From VAYN01 sp963702075 (GTDB taxonomy: Bacteria > Actinomycetota > Thermoleophilia > Solirubrobacterales > 70-9), in NCBI GenBank assembly GCA_963702075.1, contig OY969703.1, forward strand, positions 2,480,001-2,544,000: a stretch of DNA of 64,000 bases, in the 5' to 3' direction. The notes beneath the pieces were generated by a model. That model saw only the letters and a program-made list of their open reading frames with translations. It was not told where the DNA came from and ran no database searches. The position numbers and the translations under genes were made by a program. This document shows, one piece after another, positions 33,709 through 41,920 of this stretch. The first letter of the stretch is position 1. The number at the start of each line of letters is the position of its first letter.

Positions 33709-33977
33709 CTATTGCAAAGGCTCAACGGCGATCAGCGGTCGATGTTCGCGAGCCCGCCTCCAGTTGTCATGCAACTCAGCTTGACGCGCAGCCGCCCAGT
33801 CGCTCACGAGACGTCGCGCGCGGGGCGGCAAGTGACCAGCGAGGACCGCCAGATTCTCGAAGTCGAAGGCCGCCTCTGCCTCGCCGTATCGAGCATGAAA
33901 TGGGGGCGCCCTCCATGGTGGGCCTCGTCGTAGTACATCCAGATCGTGATCCCAAAGAAGCTGCATATCTGCGGCAT
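33709..33977 (-). pseudogene. DUF4160-domain gene broken by a one-base frameshift
   Basis: From ATG at 33977 the frame reads M-P-Q-I-C-S-F-F-G-I-T-I-W-M-Y-Y-D-E and continues to R-P-H-F, the normal DUF4160 start. The rest of the domain (F-H-A-R-Y-G-E-A-E-A-A-F-D to the stop at 33709) continues in another frame. One extra base in the CATTTCATGC segment near 33894-33904 would rejoin them as P-H-F-H-A-R-Y-G. This is either a real inactivating deletion or a sequencing error. An internal ATG at 33966 allows only a domain lacking its N-terminus. Confidence 0.75.
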
Positions 33978-34043
33978 CCCGAGATCGTCAGATTCCGGCT
34001 GTCACAGAACAAGGCGTGGGCTTAAAACTTCTGGAAATCCTGT

Positions 34044-34059
34044 GTCACGAAATTGTGAC
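34044..34059. other. inverted repeat GTCAC-N6-GTGAC
   Basis: Short dyad in the 97-base AT-rich gap between the DUF4160 remnant and the GNAT gene stop. It could be an operator for the minus-strand pair or part of a weak terminator. Confidence 0.3.
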
Positions 34060-34074
34060 GCCGGAGAAGAACTC

Positions 34075-35211
34075 CTACGAGTCGCTCTTGCCCAACGATC
34101 GCTCGTAAACACGGTACTTCTTGACGATCTCGCCGCTCATCGCCTCCAGGCCGCGGTTCATCGCCTCGTTGGTCTCGAGGATCCAGCCCGCCTCGCCGTG
34201 GTCCTGCCGCGCCCGTGCGGCGGTGTCGAAGTGCTCGACGTAGAGAGAGGCGGCGACCCCGGTGTGCTGGTGCTCGGGCTTGACCCCGAGGAAGCCGACC
34301 CGCACCTGGTCGCAGATGCGGTTGCGCCGGAGGAAGTGCCACCAGCCGAACGGCAGCAGGCGCCCCTTCATCTTCTTCAGCACCTGGTTGAGGTCGGGCA
34401 GGGTGATCGCCGCGGCGATCGTCTCGCCGTCCTTTTCGGCGACCATGAACCAGTCCCGCGAGAAGGCGAGGTGCATGTCGATCGTGTAGGTGTCGAGGTC
34501 CTCCTTGGAGTAGGGGACGAAGCCCCAGTTCTCGCTCCAGGCGGCGTTGTAGATCTCGGCGAAGCGGTCCATCTCCTTGCGCAGGTGGCGACGTGACATC
34601 CGGCGGATCGTCACCCCGTGCTCCTCGCGGGCGCGCTTGTCGAGGTCGAAGAGGATCGGCAGCATGTCCTCGCGATCGCTGATGTCGAGGAACCAGGAGA
34701 AGAGGTCCATCGCTTTGGCGAGCCCTGCTTCCTCGCAGAGGCGCTGGTAGTAGGACGGGTGCCAGGGCTGCCTGATCAGCGGCTGCAGCTCGTGGCCCTC
34801 GATCAGCACCCCGCTCTCCTCGTTCATCGAGAAGTCCATCGGCCCGACCATGCGCTCGCAGCCGCGCTGGCGCAGCCAGTCCTCGGCGGCGCCGAGCAGC
34901 GCCGTCATCGCCTCAGGGTCGTCCTCCAGCTCGAGGAAGCCGAACATCCCCCAGCGGCTGTCGTGGAACTCGTTGAAGGCGTGATCGAGCTGGGCGCTGA
35001 CCCGGCCGACCACCCGCCCGCCGCGCAGGGCGAGGAAGTATTCGGCCTCGCCGTGCTTGAAGTAGGGGTTGAGCCGGCGGTTGAGGAAGAGGCGGCGCTC
35101 GAGCTTCAGCGGCGGGACCCAGGGCGTGCCCGCGTGGAGCCGGTAGGGCAGATCGATGAACCGCTTGAGGTCGCGCCCACTCCGCACAGGTCGGATCGTC
35201 AGGCTTCCCAT
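34075..35211 (-). CDS. GNAT-fold N-acyltransferase, YghO-like; candidate ceramide-synthase-type enzyme
   Basis: The 378-aa protein is a large two-part GNAT-fold protein (I-R-P-V-R-S-G-R-D-L-K-R-F-I-D-L-P at the start; V-R-V-G-F-L-G-V-K-P-E-H-Q-H-T-G-V-A-A near residue 318 for the acyl-CoA loop). This family is often misannotated as dATP pyrophosphohydrolase or YghO. Bacterial ceramide synthases described in Caulobacter belong, to my knowledge, to a related acyltransferase group. The divergent neighbour resembles serine palmitoyltransferase and the two starts are 27 bases apart, so coregulation is likely. The ceramide role is inference; it could acylate another amine. Confidence 0.7.
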   Translation of the reverse strand: MGSLTIRPVRSGRDLKRFIDLPYRLHAGTPWVPPLKLERRLFLNRRLNPYFKHGEAEYFLALRGGRVVGRVSAQLDHAFNEFHDSRWGMFGFLELEDDPEAMTALLGAAEDWLRQRGCERMVGPMDFSMNEESGVLIEGHELQPLIRQPWHPSYYQRLCEEAGLAKAMDLFSWFLDISDREDMLPILFDLDKRAREEHGVTIRRMSRRHLRKEMDRFAEIYNAAWSENWGFVPYSKEDLDTYTIDMHLAFSRDWFMVAEKDGETIAAAITLPDLNQVLKKMKGRLLPFGWWHFLRRNRICDQVRVGFLGVKPEHQHTGVAASLYVEHFDTAARARQDHGEAGWILETNEAMNRGLEAMSGEIVKKYRVYERSLGKSDS

Positions 35212-35220
35212 GAGGTGGGC

Positions 35221-35226
35221 AACCTA
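35221..35226 (-). promoter_or_regulatory. -10 element TAGGTT of the GNAT gene
   Basis: On the minus strand TAGGTT ends 9 bases before the ATG at 35211. It overlaps the -10 element of the divergent gene. Confidence 0.35.
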
Positions 35227-35230
35227 CACT
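35225..35230 (+). promoter_or_regulatory. -10 element TACACT of the oxoamine synthase gene
   Basis: TACACT ends 8 bases before the ATG at 35239, with no Shine-Dalgarno. Confidence 0.45.
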
Positions 35231-35238
35231 TTCGTCCG

Positions 35239-36495
35239 ATGAGCGAGACCGCCAAGGCTCCCGTCGACGTCTTCGAGAAGGCACGCAGCCACGACCGCCT
35301 CGAGCAGCTCGAAGCCGCGAAGGAGCACGACCTCCTCCCTTACTTCCGCCTGCTCACCTCGCAGGCCGGCCCCGTCGTCGAGATGGAGGGGCGGGAGACG
35401 ATCATGCTCGGCTCCAACAACTACCTCGGCCTCACCGGCGACGAGCGGGTGAAGCAGGGTGCGCGAGAGGCGCTGGAGACCTACGGCACCGGCGTCACCG
35501 GCTCGCGGCTGCTGAACGGGACGACGCCTCTGCATCTCGACCTGGAGCGGGAGCTGGCGGAGTGGATGGGGACCGAAGACGCGATCGTCTACACCACCGG
35601 CTACCAGTCGAACGTCGGCTGCATCGGGACGATCCTCGGCCCCGCCGACACCGTGGTCTGCGACTCCGGCGACCATGCCTCGATCCTCGACGGCTGCCGC
35701 CTCGCCGGCGCCAAGCTGCGCCCTTTCCGCCACAACCGCATGGACAAGCTGGAGAAGATGCTCCAGCGGGCAGCCGAGGATGGCGGCGGCGTCCTCGTCG
35801 TCGTCGACGGAGTCTTCTCGATGGAGGGCGACGTCTGCGACCTGCCGCGGATCGTCGAGCTCTGCAAGGGCTACGGCGCCCGCCTGATGGTCGACGAGGC
35901 GCACGGGGCCGGCGTACTTGGCGCCCGCGGCGCCGGCGCCAGCGAGCTGTTCGGGCTCGAGGACGAGGTGGACCTGCGGATGGGGACTTTCTCCAAGAGC
36001 CTCGCCTCCTGCGGCGGCTTCATCGTCGGGCCGGCCGACGTGATCGAGTACCTGCGGGTCTCCTCGCGCTCCTTCATCTTCAGCGCCTCTGCGGTGCCGG
36101 CAGCGGTCGGCGCCGCCCTCGCCGCCCTGCGGGTGATCCGCAGTGACGGCCCCGAGCTCTTCGAGCGGCTACTCGCCAACGCCGAGTACCTGCGCGAGGG
36201 CCTCCGCCACCTGGGGCTGAAGGTCATCGAGCCCGGAACCCTCCCCGACGGCAGCGTCGCCACCACCCCGGTGGTGCCGGTGATGGTCGGCGACGACTGG
36301 CAGGCGGTGCTGCTGTGGAAGGCGCTCTTCGACAACGGCGTCTACACCAACGTCGCCATCCATCCGGCTGTGCCCCCAGGTGGGGCGCTGCTGCGGACGA
36401 GCCTGATGGCGACGCACGAGCGCGAGCATCTCGACGGCGCGCTGGGGACGATCGCGCGGGTGATCGAGAATTTCCCCGACCTTCCGCGAGCCTGA
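35239..36495 (+). CDS. alpha-oxoamine synthase, serine-palmitoyltransferase-like
   Basis: The 418-aa protein is a PLP enzyme of the BioF/KBL/SPT family that condenses an acyl-CoA with an amino acid. It has N-N-Y-L-G-L near 60, G-S-R-L-L-N-G near 88, D-H-A-S with His146, V-D-E-A-H near 218-222, and the PLP lysine K253 in G-T-F-S-K-S-L-A-S. BioF and KBL usually read G-T-L-G-K or T-L-S-K-A there; T-F-S-K-S is seen in bacterial serine palmitoyltransferases. No biotin genes are nearby. Together with the divergent acyltransferase this suggests long-chain-base synthesis; 8-amino-7-oxononanoate synthase is the alternative. Confidence 0.85.
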   Translation: MSETAKAPVDVFEKARSHDRLEQLEAAKEHDLLPYFRLLTSQAGPVVEMEGRETIMLGSNNYLGLTGDERVKQGAREALETYGTGVTGSRLLNGTTPLHLDLERELAEWMGTEDAIVYTTGYQSNVGCIGTILGPADTVVCDSGDHASILDGCRLAGAKLRPFRHNRMDKLEKMLQRAAEDGGGVLVVVDGVFSMEGDVCDLPRIVELCKGYGARLMVDEAHGAGVLGARGAGASELFGLEDEVDLRMGTFSKSLASCGGFIVGPADVIEYLRVSSRSFIFSASAVPAAVGAALAALRVIRSDGPELFERLLANAEYLREGLRHLGLKVIEPGTLPDGSVATTPVVPVMVGDDWQAVLLWKALFDNGVYTNVAIHPAVPPGGALLRTSLMATHEREHLDGALGTIARVIENFPDLPRA

Positions 36496-36795
36496 CTATT
36501 GGTCACATTTTCTTGACATCCCCCGGCGGGGGTAGTTTCGGGCTTGTTGCTTTTTGGATAACAGCTCCGCGGACCCGAAATTGTTGCTCTTAGCGAATGG
36601 GTCGGACGGAAAACAGGTGATGCCGGGTTGACGGCGCGTACCCCGAAGACGTAGCTTGGCCACCTCGCCGAATGACCCGGGCGGGACGTTCGGAAAGACG
36701 AAGTCGGTCCGGTAGGACCAGGCCCAGGGAGGGTCCGTCCTCGGCCGGACACGACATACCCCAGTTATCCGATTCCTTTGAAGGGAGGAGTCCCA
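36496..36795 (+). promoter_or_regulatory. 300-base gap: mihF leader region with several hairpins
   Basis: No gene is seen here. From the left it holds CCCCC-GGC-GGGGG (36520-36532), a possible terminator of the upstream gene followed by TAGTTT. TTGACA lies at 36513-36518. Further on are GGTCC-GGTA-GGACC (36706-36719) and GTCCG...CGGAC (36733-36750). A strong Shine-Dalgarno GGGAGGAG (36783-36790) ends it. Unlike many genes here, mihF appears to have a long structured leader. No known riboswitch class was recognised. Confidence 0.5.
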
Positions 36796-37161
36796 GTGGA
36801 AGCTGCCTCAACGGCACCACCATCGAACATCGCCTCAAGTGAGGCTCCGCAGCACATGAGGGCACTAGAGAGGGCCAACATGGTGCGGCTGGCAAGAGCC
36901 GAGCTGAAGCGCGCGATCGCGCGAGGCGACATGGATGCCGCGGAGGTGGTTCGCGCCTGCCCCTGGGAGACCGAGAGCATGACCATCGCCGAGCTGCTGA
37001 CCAGCCAGCGGCGTTGGGGTCGCACCCGCGCCCGCAAGTTCCTGGTCCCTCTGGCCCTGAACGAGAACAAGCAGCTCGGGACTCTGACCGAGCGGCAGCG
37101 GCGGATGCTGGCGCAGGAGCTGGCGACCCGCTCGTCGGCACGTGAGGTGGTTGCGGCTTAG
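36796..37161 (+). CDS. mihF: integration host factor, actinobacterial type
   Basis: The 121-aa protein matches the actinobacterial mIHF/sIHF family: R-A-N-M-V-R-L-A-R-A-E-L-K-R, then I-A-E-L-L-T-S-Q-R-R-W-G-R-T-R-A-R-K-F-L near residues 74-93 and a C-terminal L-T-E-R-Q-R-R-M-L. It is a nucleoid-associated DNA-bending protein with an H2TH-like DNA-binding motif around K-F-L and is unrelated to proteobacterial IHF. The GTG start is fixed by GGGAGGAG at a spacing of 5. A family-typical core of about 100 residues is preceded by a disordered Ala/Ser/Pro segment. Confidence 0.92.
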   Translation: MEAASTAPPSNIASSEAPQHMRALERANMVRLARAELKRAIARGDMDAAEVVRACPWETESMTIAELLTSQRRWGRTRARKFLVPLALNENKQLGTLTERQRRMLAQELATRSSAREVVAA

Positions 37162-37173
37162 CTCTTAGGTGGG

Positions 37174-37221
37174 GGCGGGAAGGAGGCACCTGCGCTGGAT
37201 GCTCGGTACCTCCTTCCCGCC
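37174..37221. terminator. large 13-bp hairpin between convergent genes
   Basis: GGCGGGAAGGAGG (37174-37186) pairs perfectly with CCTCCTTCCCGCC (37209-37221). Three more pairs lie inside after one mismatch. It sits 12 bases after the mihF stop, before a convergent gene, and probably stops transcription from both sides. It has no T-run. Confidence 0.6.
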
Positions 37222-37246
37222 GACCTGCGCCACCCGCGCGAGACCC

Positions 37247-37678
37247 TCAGACGCGGGAGCTGATTCTGTAGCTGAGGCCGCCTGAGGCGCGTTGGAAGGC
37301 TCGGCGGGCCAGGTAAAAGATGATGGCGAAGGCTACCGCGCCTATGCCCAGCGCCACGGCGAGGATCGTGTTGGCGGCATAGAAGACGAGGCCGGTGACC
37401 AGGACGAAAGCGGCGCCGGCCAGCAGGGTGGTGTGGGAGCGGAAGCCGGCGAAGTGCTCGCGGATCGCCACCTCGAGGCCGCCGAGGCCGGCGAGCGCCA
37501 CACCGACACCGATCGCGGTGGGGTGGCCGCCGATCACCCCGATCGCCAGCGCGACGATGCCGGCGAGGATGACCAGCTCGGCGAGCGGAGCATTGCCCCA
37601 CGGGGCCGGCGGTCGCTCGTTAGGAGCGGAAACCCGTTTGCCGGGTCTCCGCGCATCTCGCTTGGACTTCGTCGTCAA
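37247..37678 (-). CDS. small membrane protein of unknown function
   Basis: The 143-aa protein has a basic N-terminus (K-S-K-R-D-A-R-R-P-G-K-R) and four hydrophobic helices between residues 30 and 125. I recognise no family. The TTG start overlaps the upstream gene by 59 bases, which is long; no better start codon is visible downstream, so the start is uncertain. It is the last gene of the minus-strand transporter operon. Confidence 0.6.
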   Translation of the reverse strand: MTTKSKRDARRPGKRVSAPNERPPAPWGNAPLAELVILAGIVALAIGVIGGHPTAIGVGVALAGLGGLEVAIREHFAGFRSHTTLLAGAAFVLVTGLVFYAANTILAVALGIGAVAFAIIFYLARRAFQRASGGLSYRISSRV

Positions 37679-38162
37679 CGGCCGCGAGCCGCCCGGCTAA
37701 TGGACATCCAGAGGAGACCTTGACGCGCCACCAGCCCATCAGCATCCCGATCGGCCCGAGGCGAGGGCGCGAGTGCCAATGACCGCAACCTTTGAGGCCG
37801 AGGTCCTGCCTGGAGATTCGGACCCACTTGAAGTCCTGGGGGGCAGCGAGCATCCGCTCCACGAGCTCGCGGTTCTCGTCCTCGACCTGCTTTCGCTCCA
37901 CCAGGGCTTGCCGGGCGTCGGCGACCCGGTCGCTGAGCTCGTCGCGAATCGACTCCAGCTCACCGAGGTCGAGTAGACGGGGCGCTGCGGCGACGGCGTC
38001 GATCCGGTGCGGAACCGCGGTATGACCGAAGGCCTCGCCGAAGAGGCTTGCCAGCTCCGCCTCGAGACGGCCGATCTGGCGGCGCAGCTCGATCCGCGCC
38101 CCGCGCTCGTCGATCCCGATCCCGAACCCGGCGAACTCCTGACGTTGCAGCAGAGTGGGCAT
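37620..38162 (-). CDS. coiled-coil protein with conserved Trp/Cys C-terminal domain
   Basis: The 180-aa protein has a helical, probably coiled-coil region (about residues 22-105, rich in R-Q-I-G-R-L-E-A-E-L). A compact C-terminal segment follows: G-C-G-H-W-H-S-R-P-R-L-G-P-I-G-M-L-M-G-W-W-R-V-K-V-S-S-G-C-P. This W-W-R-V-K-x-S-S-G-C-P ending recurs in actinobacterial hypothetical proteins; the function is unknown. About 28 poorly conserved residues follow and may be read-through. It is in operon with the B3/4-domain gene. Confidence 0.7.
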   Translation of the reverse strand: MPTLLQRQEFAGFGIGIDERGARIELRRQIGRLEAELASLFGEAFGHTAVPHRIDAVAAAPRLLDLGELESIRDELSDRVADARQALVERKQVEDENRELVERMLAAPQDFKWVRISRQDLGLKGCGHWHSRPRLGPIGMLMGWWRVKVSSGCPLAGRLAAVDDEVQARCAETRQTGFRS

Positions 38163-38177
38163 CCCGGAAATTGTAGG

Positions 38178-38846
38178 TCAGGCGGACCCCAAGGTCGAGG
38201 CGGCCATCCACAGCGCCTCCTCGACGGCGATCTGCGGGACCCCCTTGACCTGGATCGCGGTGATGGCGACGCGCCGCGTGCCGCTCTCGATTCCGCAGCC
38301 CTCCGCGGTAGCGCCGAAGAGAAGACCGACCGGTCGCTCCTCGTCAGCGATCGTCAGCGTTCCCCCGGCGAGCTCGCCGGGGGCTCCGGACAGCGTCTCC
38401 CCCGGCCCCGAGTCGCGAATGCAGAGCTGGCCGACTAGGCGGTCGGCGTCGAAGGCGCGGAGTGCCACGCCGGTCTCGACGATCGCGATGTTGAGCGCGT
38501 CGGCGGGCAATCCGTGGGTGGTGAAGCCACCGTCGAAGAGGCGGTCCAGGGTCAGCTGCTCGACGGGGGTGCGGGTGCGGTCGGGGTCGAGCCCGATCTG
38601 ACGGTAGAAGACGCGGTAGGCCCAGGGAATCGGCCGTTCCCGCAGGTGGATCGCCTGGGCGCCGTAGGTGCGGTCGGAGAGGTCTCGCAGGCGCCGGCGA
38701 ACCGCCTCGGGGCTGCGGCCGGGCTTGGCGTCGACTTCCACCCAGGCGATGCCAAGGCCCGGGAACTCGGAGGCGACATGGGGGGCGACCCAGCCCTGCC
38801 GCGGCGGCGGGTCCCACCCCATCCGCTGTGCAGCCGTGCCGGCCAT
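38178..38846 (-). CDS. B3/4 (tRNA-binding-like) domain protein
   Basis: The 222-aa protein matches stand-alone B3/4 domains related to the editing region of phenylalanyl-tRNA synthetase beta. Key segments are A-Y-R-V-F-Y-R-Q-I-G-L-D-P-D-R-T-R-T-P-V-E near residues 75-95, then L-P-A-D-A-L-N-I-A-I-V-E-T-G-V near 115, and I-E-S-G-T-R-R near 187. Stand-alone members are thought to bind or edit amino acid-related ligands; the role here is not known. Its stop lies 15 bases before the next gene and its start one base after the upstream stop. Confidence 0.8.
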   Translation of the reverse strand: MAGTAAQRMGWDPPPRQGWVAPHVASEFPGLGIAWVEVDAKPGRSPEAVRRRLRDLSDRTYGAQAIHLRERPIPWAYRVFYRQIGLDPDRTRTPVEQLTLDRLFDGGFTTHGLPADALNIAIVETGVALRAFDADRLVGQLCIRDSGPGETLSGAPGELAGGTLTIADEERPVGLLFGATAEGCGIESGTRRVAITAIQVKGVPQIAVEEALWMAASTLGSA

Positions 38847-38847
38847 C

Positions 38848-39504
38848 TCACCCGCGTTCCGCCTTCCTGCTGGCGGCGAGCAGCTGCTCGACCCGGTCGC
38901 TCAGCTCGGCGACGGTGAGGTCGCCGATGCTGGCGCTCTGCAGGGTGCCCCCGGGGTAGACGTAGGCGAAGGTCGGGCAGCCGCCGATGCCGTAGAGGCC
39001 GGCGACGGCGCCGTCGCGGTCATAGCCGACCGGCATCGTCCAGCCGTGGCGGCGGATCAGTTCGCGCAAGCTGCCGCGATCGTCGCGGATGTCCAGCGAG
39101 AGGAAGCCCACGCGGTGACGGTAGCGCTCGAAGACCTGCTGGACCACGTCCTGCTGGTCGACGCAGCCGTCGCCTTCGGTGAACCAGAACGAGATCACCA
39201 GCGGCCGGTCGAAGAGGTCGCAGACGCGGATCGCCCCGGCAGTGTGGATCTGGCAGGCGGGCTCGCGTGTTGCCGCTTCGGAACAGGGGAGCTCGGAGGT
39301 TTCGCAGTCGTCCTGGGCGACGTTCGCATCGCCTTCGAGCTGCCCGGCAGCGGCGGGCACCGCGAACTCCGGCAGCGGCCAGCGCGCCGGCAGCCGGTCG
39401 AGCCCCAGCGTCTCCCCTCCACCCCCCTCGAGCGAGTGGACGGTGGCAATGAGAATCACCGCCAAGAAGAGGAGGCCGACCAGGATCGAGTAGCGATCCC
39501 TCAT
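38848..39504 (-). CDS. membrane-anchored TlpA-like thioredoxin-fold protein
   Basis: The 218-aa protein has an N-terminal signal anchor (residues 6-24) and an extracytoplasmic thioredoxin fold. The position of the usual C-x-x-C reads E-G-D-G-C-V-D-Q near residue 112, so only one cysteine is kept. The cis-proline loop G-G-C-P-T-F lies near 175. A cysteine-rich stretch (C-E-T-S-E-L-P-C-S then A-C-Q) precedes the fold. It may still do thiol chemistry with another partner cysteine. It overlaps the RND gene by 4 bases. Confidence 0.75.
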   Translation of the reverse strand: MRDRYSILVGLLFLAVILIATVHSLEGGGGETLGLDRLPARWPLPEFAVPAAAGQLEGDANVAQDDCETSELPCSEAATREPACQIHTAGAIRVCDLFDRPLVISFWFTEGDGCVDQQDVVQQVFERYRHRVGFLSLDIRDDRGSLRELIRRHGWTMPVGYDRDGAVAGLYGIGGCPTFAYVYPGGTLQSASIGDLTVAELSDRVEQLLAASRKAERG

Positions 39505-41918
39505 TCCCGCTCCAGCCAGAGCAGGACCGCCGGCAGGACCAGGAGGACTCCAGCGAGCGCGGCGCCGAGGTCCACCACCGTCACCAGACCGAAGTCCCGC
39601 AGCATCCGCACGTCGCTGGCGATCAGGACAGCAAACCCGGCGATCGCGGTGAGGCCGGAGGCCAGCACGGCGGCGCCGGTGCGGGCGTAGGCGCGGCGCA
39701 GCGCCTCTTCGGCCTTCACGCCGACGCCGCGCTCCTCATGGAAGCGCCCGACCAGCAACACGCCGAACTCCGTCGCGATCGCGATCGTCAGCGCGCCCAG
39801 CGCCGCCGACATCGGGTTGAGCGGGATGCCGGTGATCCAGAGCAGCAGTGAGGCCCAGCCCGTGGCGAGCACGGTCGGCACCAGCGGGATCAGGGCACGG
39901 CGCCATGAGCGGTAGACGAGGAGCAGGGCCGCCGCCACCGCCGCCAACCCCGCCAGCGTCAGCCAGTACCTGCTGCTCGAAAGGTCCGAGGCCGACTGCG
40001 CCGCGATCACCGGCAATCCCGCCAGCTGAACCTCCACCCCCGGCGGCGGCTCGCCGATCTCAGACCGCACCCGTTCGACCAGGTGCTGCTGATCTTCCAG
40101 CGACTGCGCTCGGATCCCAAACGAGATCAATGCCACATGGCCGACCTGCCCGGTCTGCGGATCGACCGGCGCGACCTGCCGCAGCGCGTAGGGCGATAGC
40201 GCCGCCAAGGTTGCTTCAATCCGCTTCCGAGTCGGCTTTTCGTCTCCCCTGACCAAAAAATCGGACAGCGCCGGCCCCGGGCAGATTTCCGCGGTCAGGC
40301 AGCTCGGGTCTTCCCCTTCGAACCCGCTGCCTTCCTGCACCCGTTGCTTGAACCCCGCCATCCAGGCGATGGTCGCTGGGTCCGTGAGGTCTTCGGCATG
40401 GATGCGCACGTCCAGCTCCCCCGAGACCCCAGTCGTGTCCTGCAGTTCGTTAAGCCCTTCCACCGCCTTGATGTTCTGCGGCGCCAGCGAGCGAATATCG
40501 GAAACCGTTTCGACCTGCGTACCGGCAACCCATCCAGCCAGCGCCAGCGCCACCCCCACGCTCAGAATCATCTCCGGATACGCCCGCGCCACGGACAAGA
40601 GACGCTCCATGGGCAGGCGCCTCCCCGGCTTGGACGCGGGGGCCGGCCGCCAGCGCGTCAACGTCCCCAGGCCGGTGGTCAGCGCCAACCCAAAAGCGAC
40701 AGCGATGCCCGCGATCAAGAGCCAGCCGAACCCGCGCACCATCGGAATCGGCGAAAGCTGCAGCGCCAGGAACCCCGCCGCCGTCGCCAGGCAAGCCGTG
40801 GCGATCGTCGGTCCGCCGGCAACCGCCGCTTCCTGCGCCGACCCGGATTCGTCGAATCGCGCCTGAAACTGGATCGCGTAGTCAACCGAAAGCCCGATCA
40901 AGATCGGCAGGGCCGCGATCGAGGCCATCGTTAGCGATCCCCCGACGAGCGCCAGCAGCCCGAAGGTGATCGCCACCGCCATCAGCGCGACCGCCAACGG
41001 CAGCAACGGCCAGCGCGAACGGAAGACGAGGAAGAGCACGACAGCCATCACCGCCAGCGCGATCGCAAAGAGGATCAGCAGCGCGTCCTTCAGCGCCTGG
41101 GCGACCCCTTCGATCACGACCGGCGCCCCGGAGACGACGTAACTGCCGCGGTCGAGGGTGAAGCACGGCGCAGCCTTCCCTTCTTCTCCACACGCCTTGC
41201 GAGGCTTGGTTTCCGCCACCGCCGCTTCGATCAGCTCGATTGCCCGGCGGCGCTCGGACTGGCTCAGGTCCGGCTTCAACCGGATCACGATCTGGGCCGA
41301 CTTTGCGTTGGGGAAGAGATAGGACAGACGCGCCTTCGGGGTACCGCGCGGCCGAGCGAGGTCGAAGACGACGGTGGCGACGAATTCTTCGTTGTCGATG
41401 CTGGGAGCGCTGGTGATCCCGTATTTCGTCGCCACCGCCAACAGGTATTCGCGGAATTTTTCCGCCGGCACGTGTTCGGCCAGCCGGCGCAGCTGGTCTT
41501 CGATCTGCACCACCGACTCGTTGAGGAAGGTCCCCGGGCCGGTGAGGAACTCGACCGCGTGCATCTCGGCGAGTTCGGCGCACGGTCCCGGGATCGGCGT
41601 CGCTCCCTTCGGGACCTTGCCGGAGAGGCAGCCTTCCAACCGCAGCAGCTTGAAGATGTTCGGGGTCAGCAGCAGCTGCGGCAGTTCCCCCTTGACGAGG
41701 ACGACCACCGGTTCTTCGCCGAACTCCCGGCGGACCTCTTCGGTTGCCTTGTAGGTGGCGGAATCGGAGTCGGCGAGGGTGCCGACGCCGGCATCCGTCG
41801 GGATCTGGGTCGCCCCCACCGCGGCCCCGACAGCGACGAGAACCGTGACCGCCAGCAACGGCTTCGCCCGGGCAGCCGCCCACGCCGCGACGCGCCCGAA
41901 CCAGGTACCGACCCGCAA
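39501..41918 (-). CDS. RND/MMPL-family transporter
   Basis: The 805-aa protein has the two-fold RND layout. One membrane helix and a large outer loop (about residues 40-275) precede five or six helices, then a second helix, loop (about 470-640) and five or six helices. G-L-S-V-D-Y-A-I-Q-F near 345 and A-T-E-F-G-V-L near 725 mark helix 4 of each half. It resembles MMPL and hopanoid (HpnN-like) exporters that move lipids. It sits in the YrbE-MceG operon where MCE proteins would be expected. Confidence 0.88.
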   Translation of the reverse strand: MRVGTWFGRVAAWAAARAKPLLAVTVLVAVGAAVGATQIPTDAGVGTLADSDSATYKATEEVRREFGEEPVVVLVKGELPQLLLTPNIFKLLRLEGCLSGKVPKGATPIPGPCAELAEMHAVEFLTGPGTFLNESVVQIEDQLRRLAEHVPAEKFREYLLAVATKYGITSAPSIDNEEFVATVVFDLARPRGTPKARLSYLFPNAKSAQIVIRLKPDLSQSERRRAIELIEAAVAETKPRKACGEEGKAAPCFTLDRGSYVVSGAPVVIEGVAQALKDALLILFAIALAVMAVVLFLVFRSRWPLLPLAVALMAVAITFGLLALVGGSLTMASIAALPILIGLSVDYAIQFQARFDESGSAQEAAVAGGPTIATACLATAAGFLALQLSPIPMVRGFGWLLIAGIAVAFGLALTTGLGTLTRWRPAPASKPGRRLPMERLLSVARAYPEMILSVGVALALAGWVAGTQVETVSDIRSLAPQNIKAVEGLNELQDTTGVSGELDVRIHAEDLTDPATIAWMAGFKQRVQEGSGFEGEDPSCLTAEICPGPALSDFLVRGDEKPTRKRIEATLAALSPYALRQVAPVDPQTGQVGHVALISFGIRAQSLEDQQHLVERVRSEIGEPPPGVEVQLAGLPVIAAQSASDLSSSRYWLTLAGLAAVAAALLLVYRSWRRALIPLVPTVLATGWASLLLWITGIPLNPMSAALGALTIAIATEFGVLLVGRFHEERGVGVKAEEALRRAYARTGAAVLASGLTAIAGFAVLIASDVRMLRDFGLVTVVDLGAALAGVLLVLPAVLLWLERE

Positions 41919-41920
41919 AC

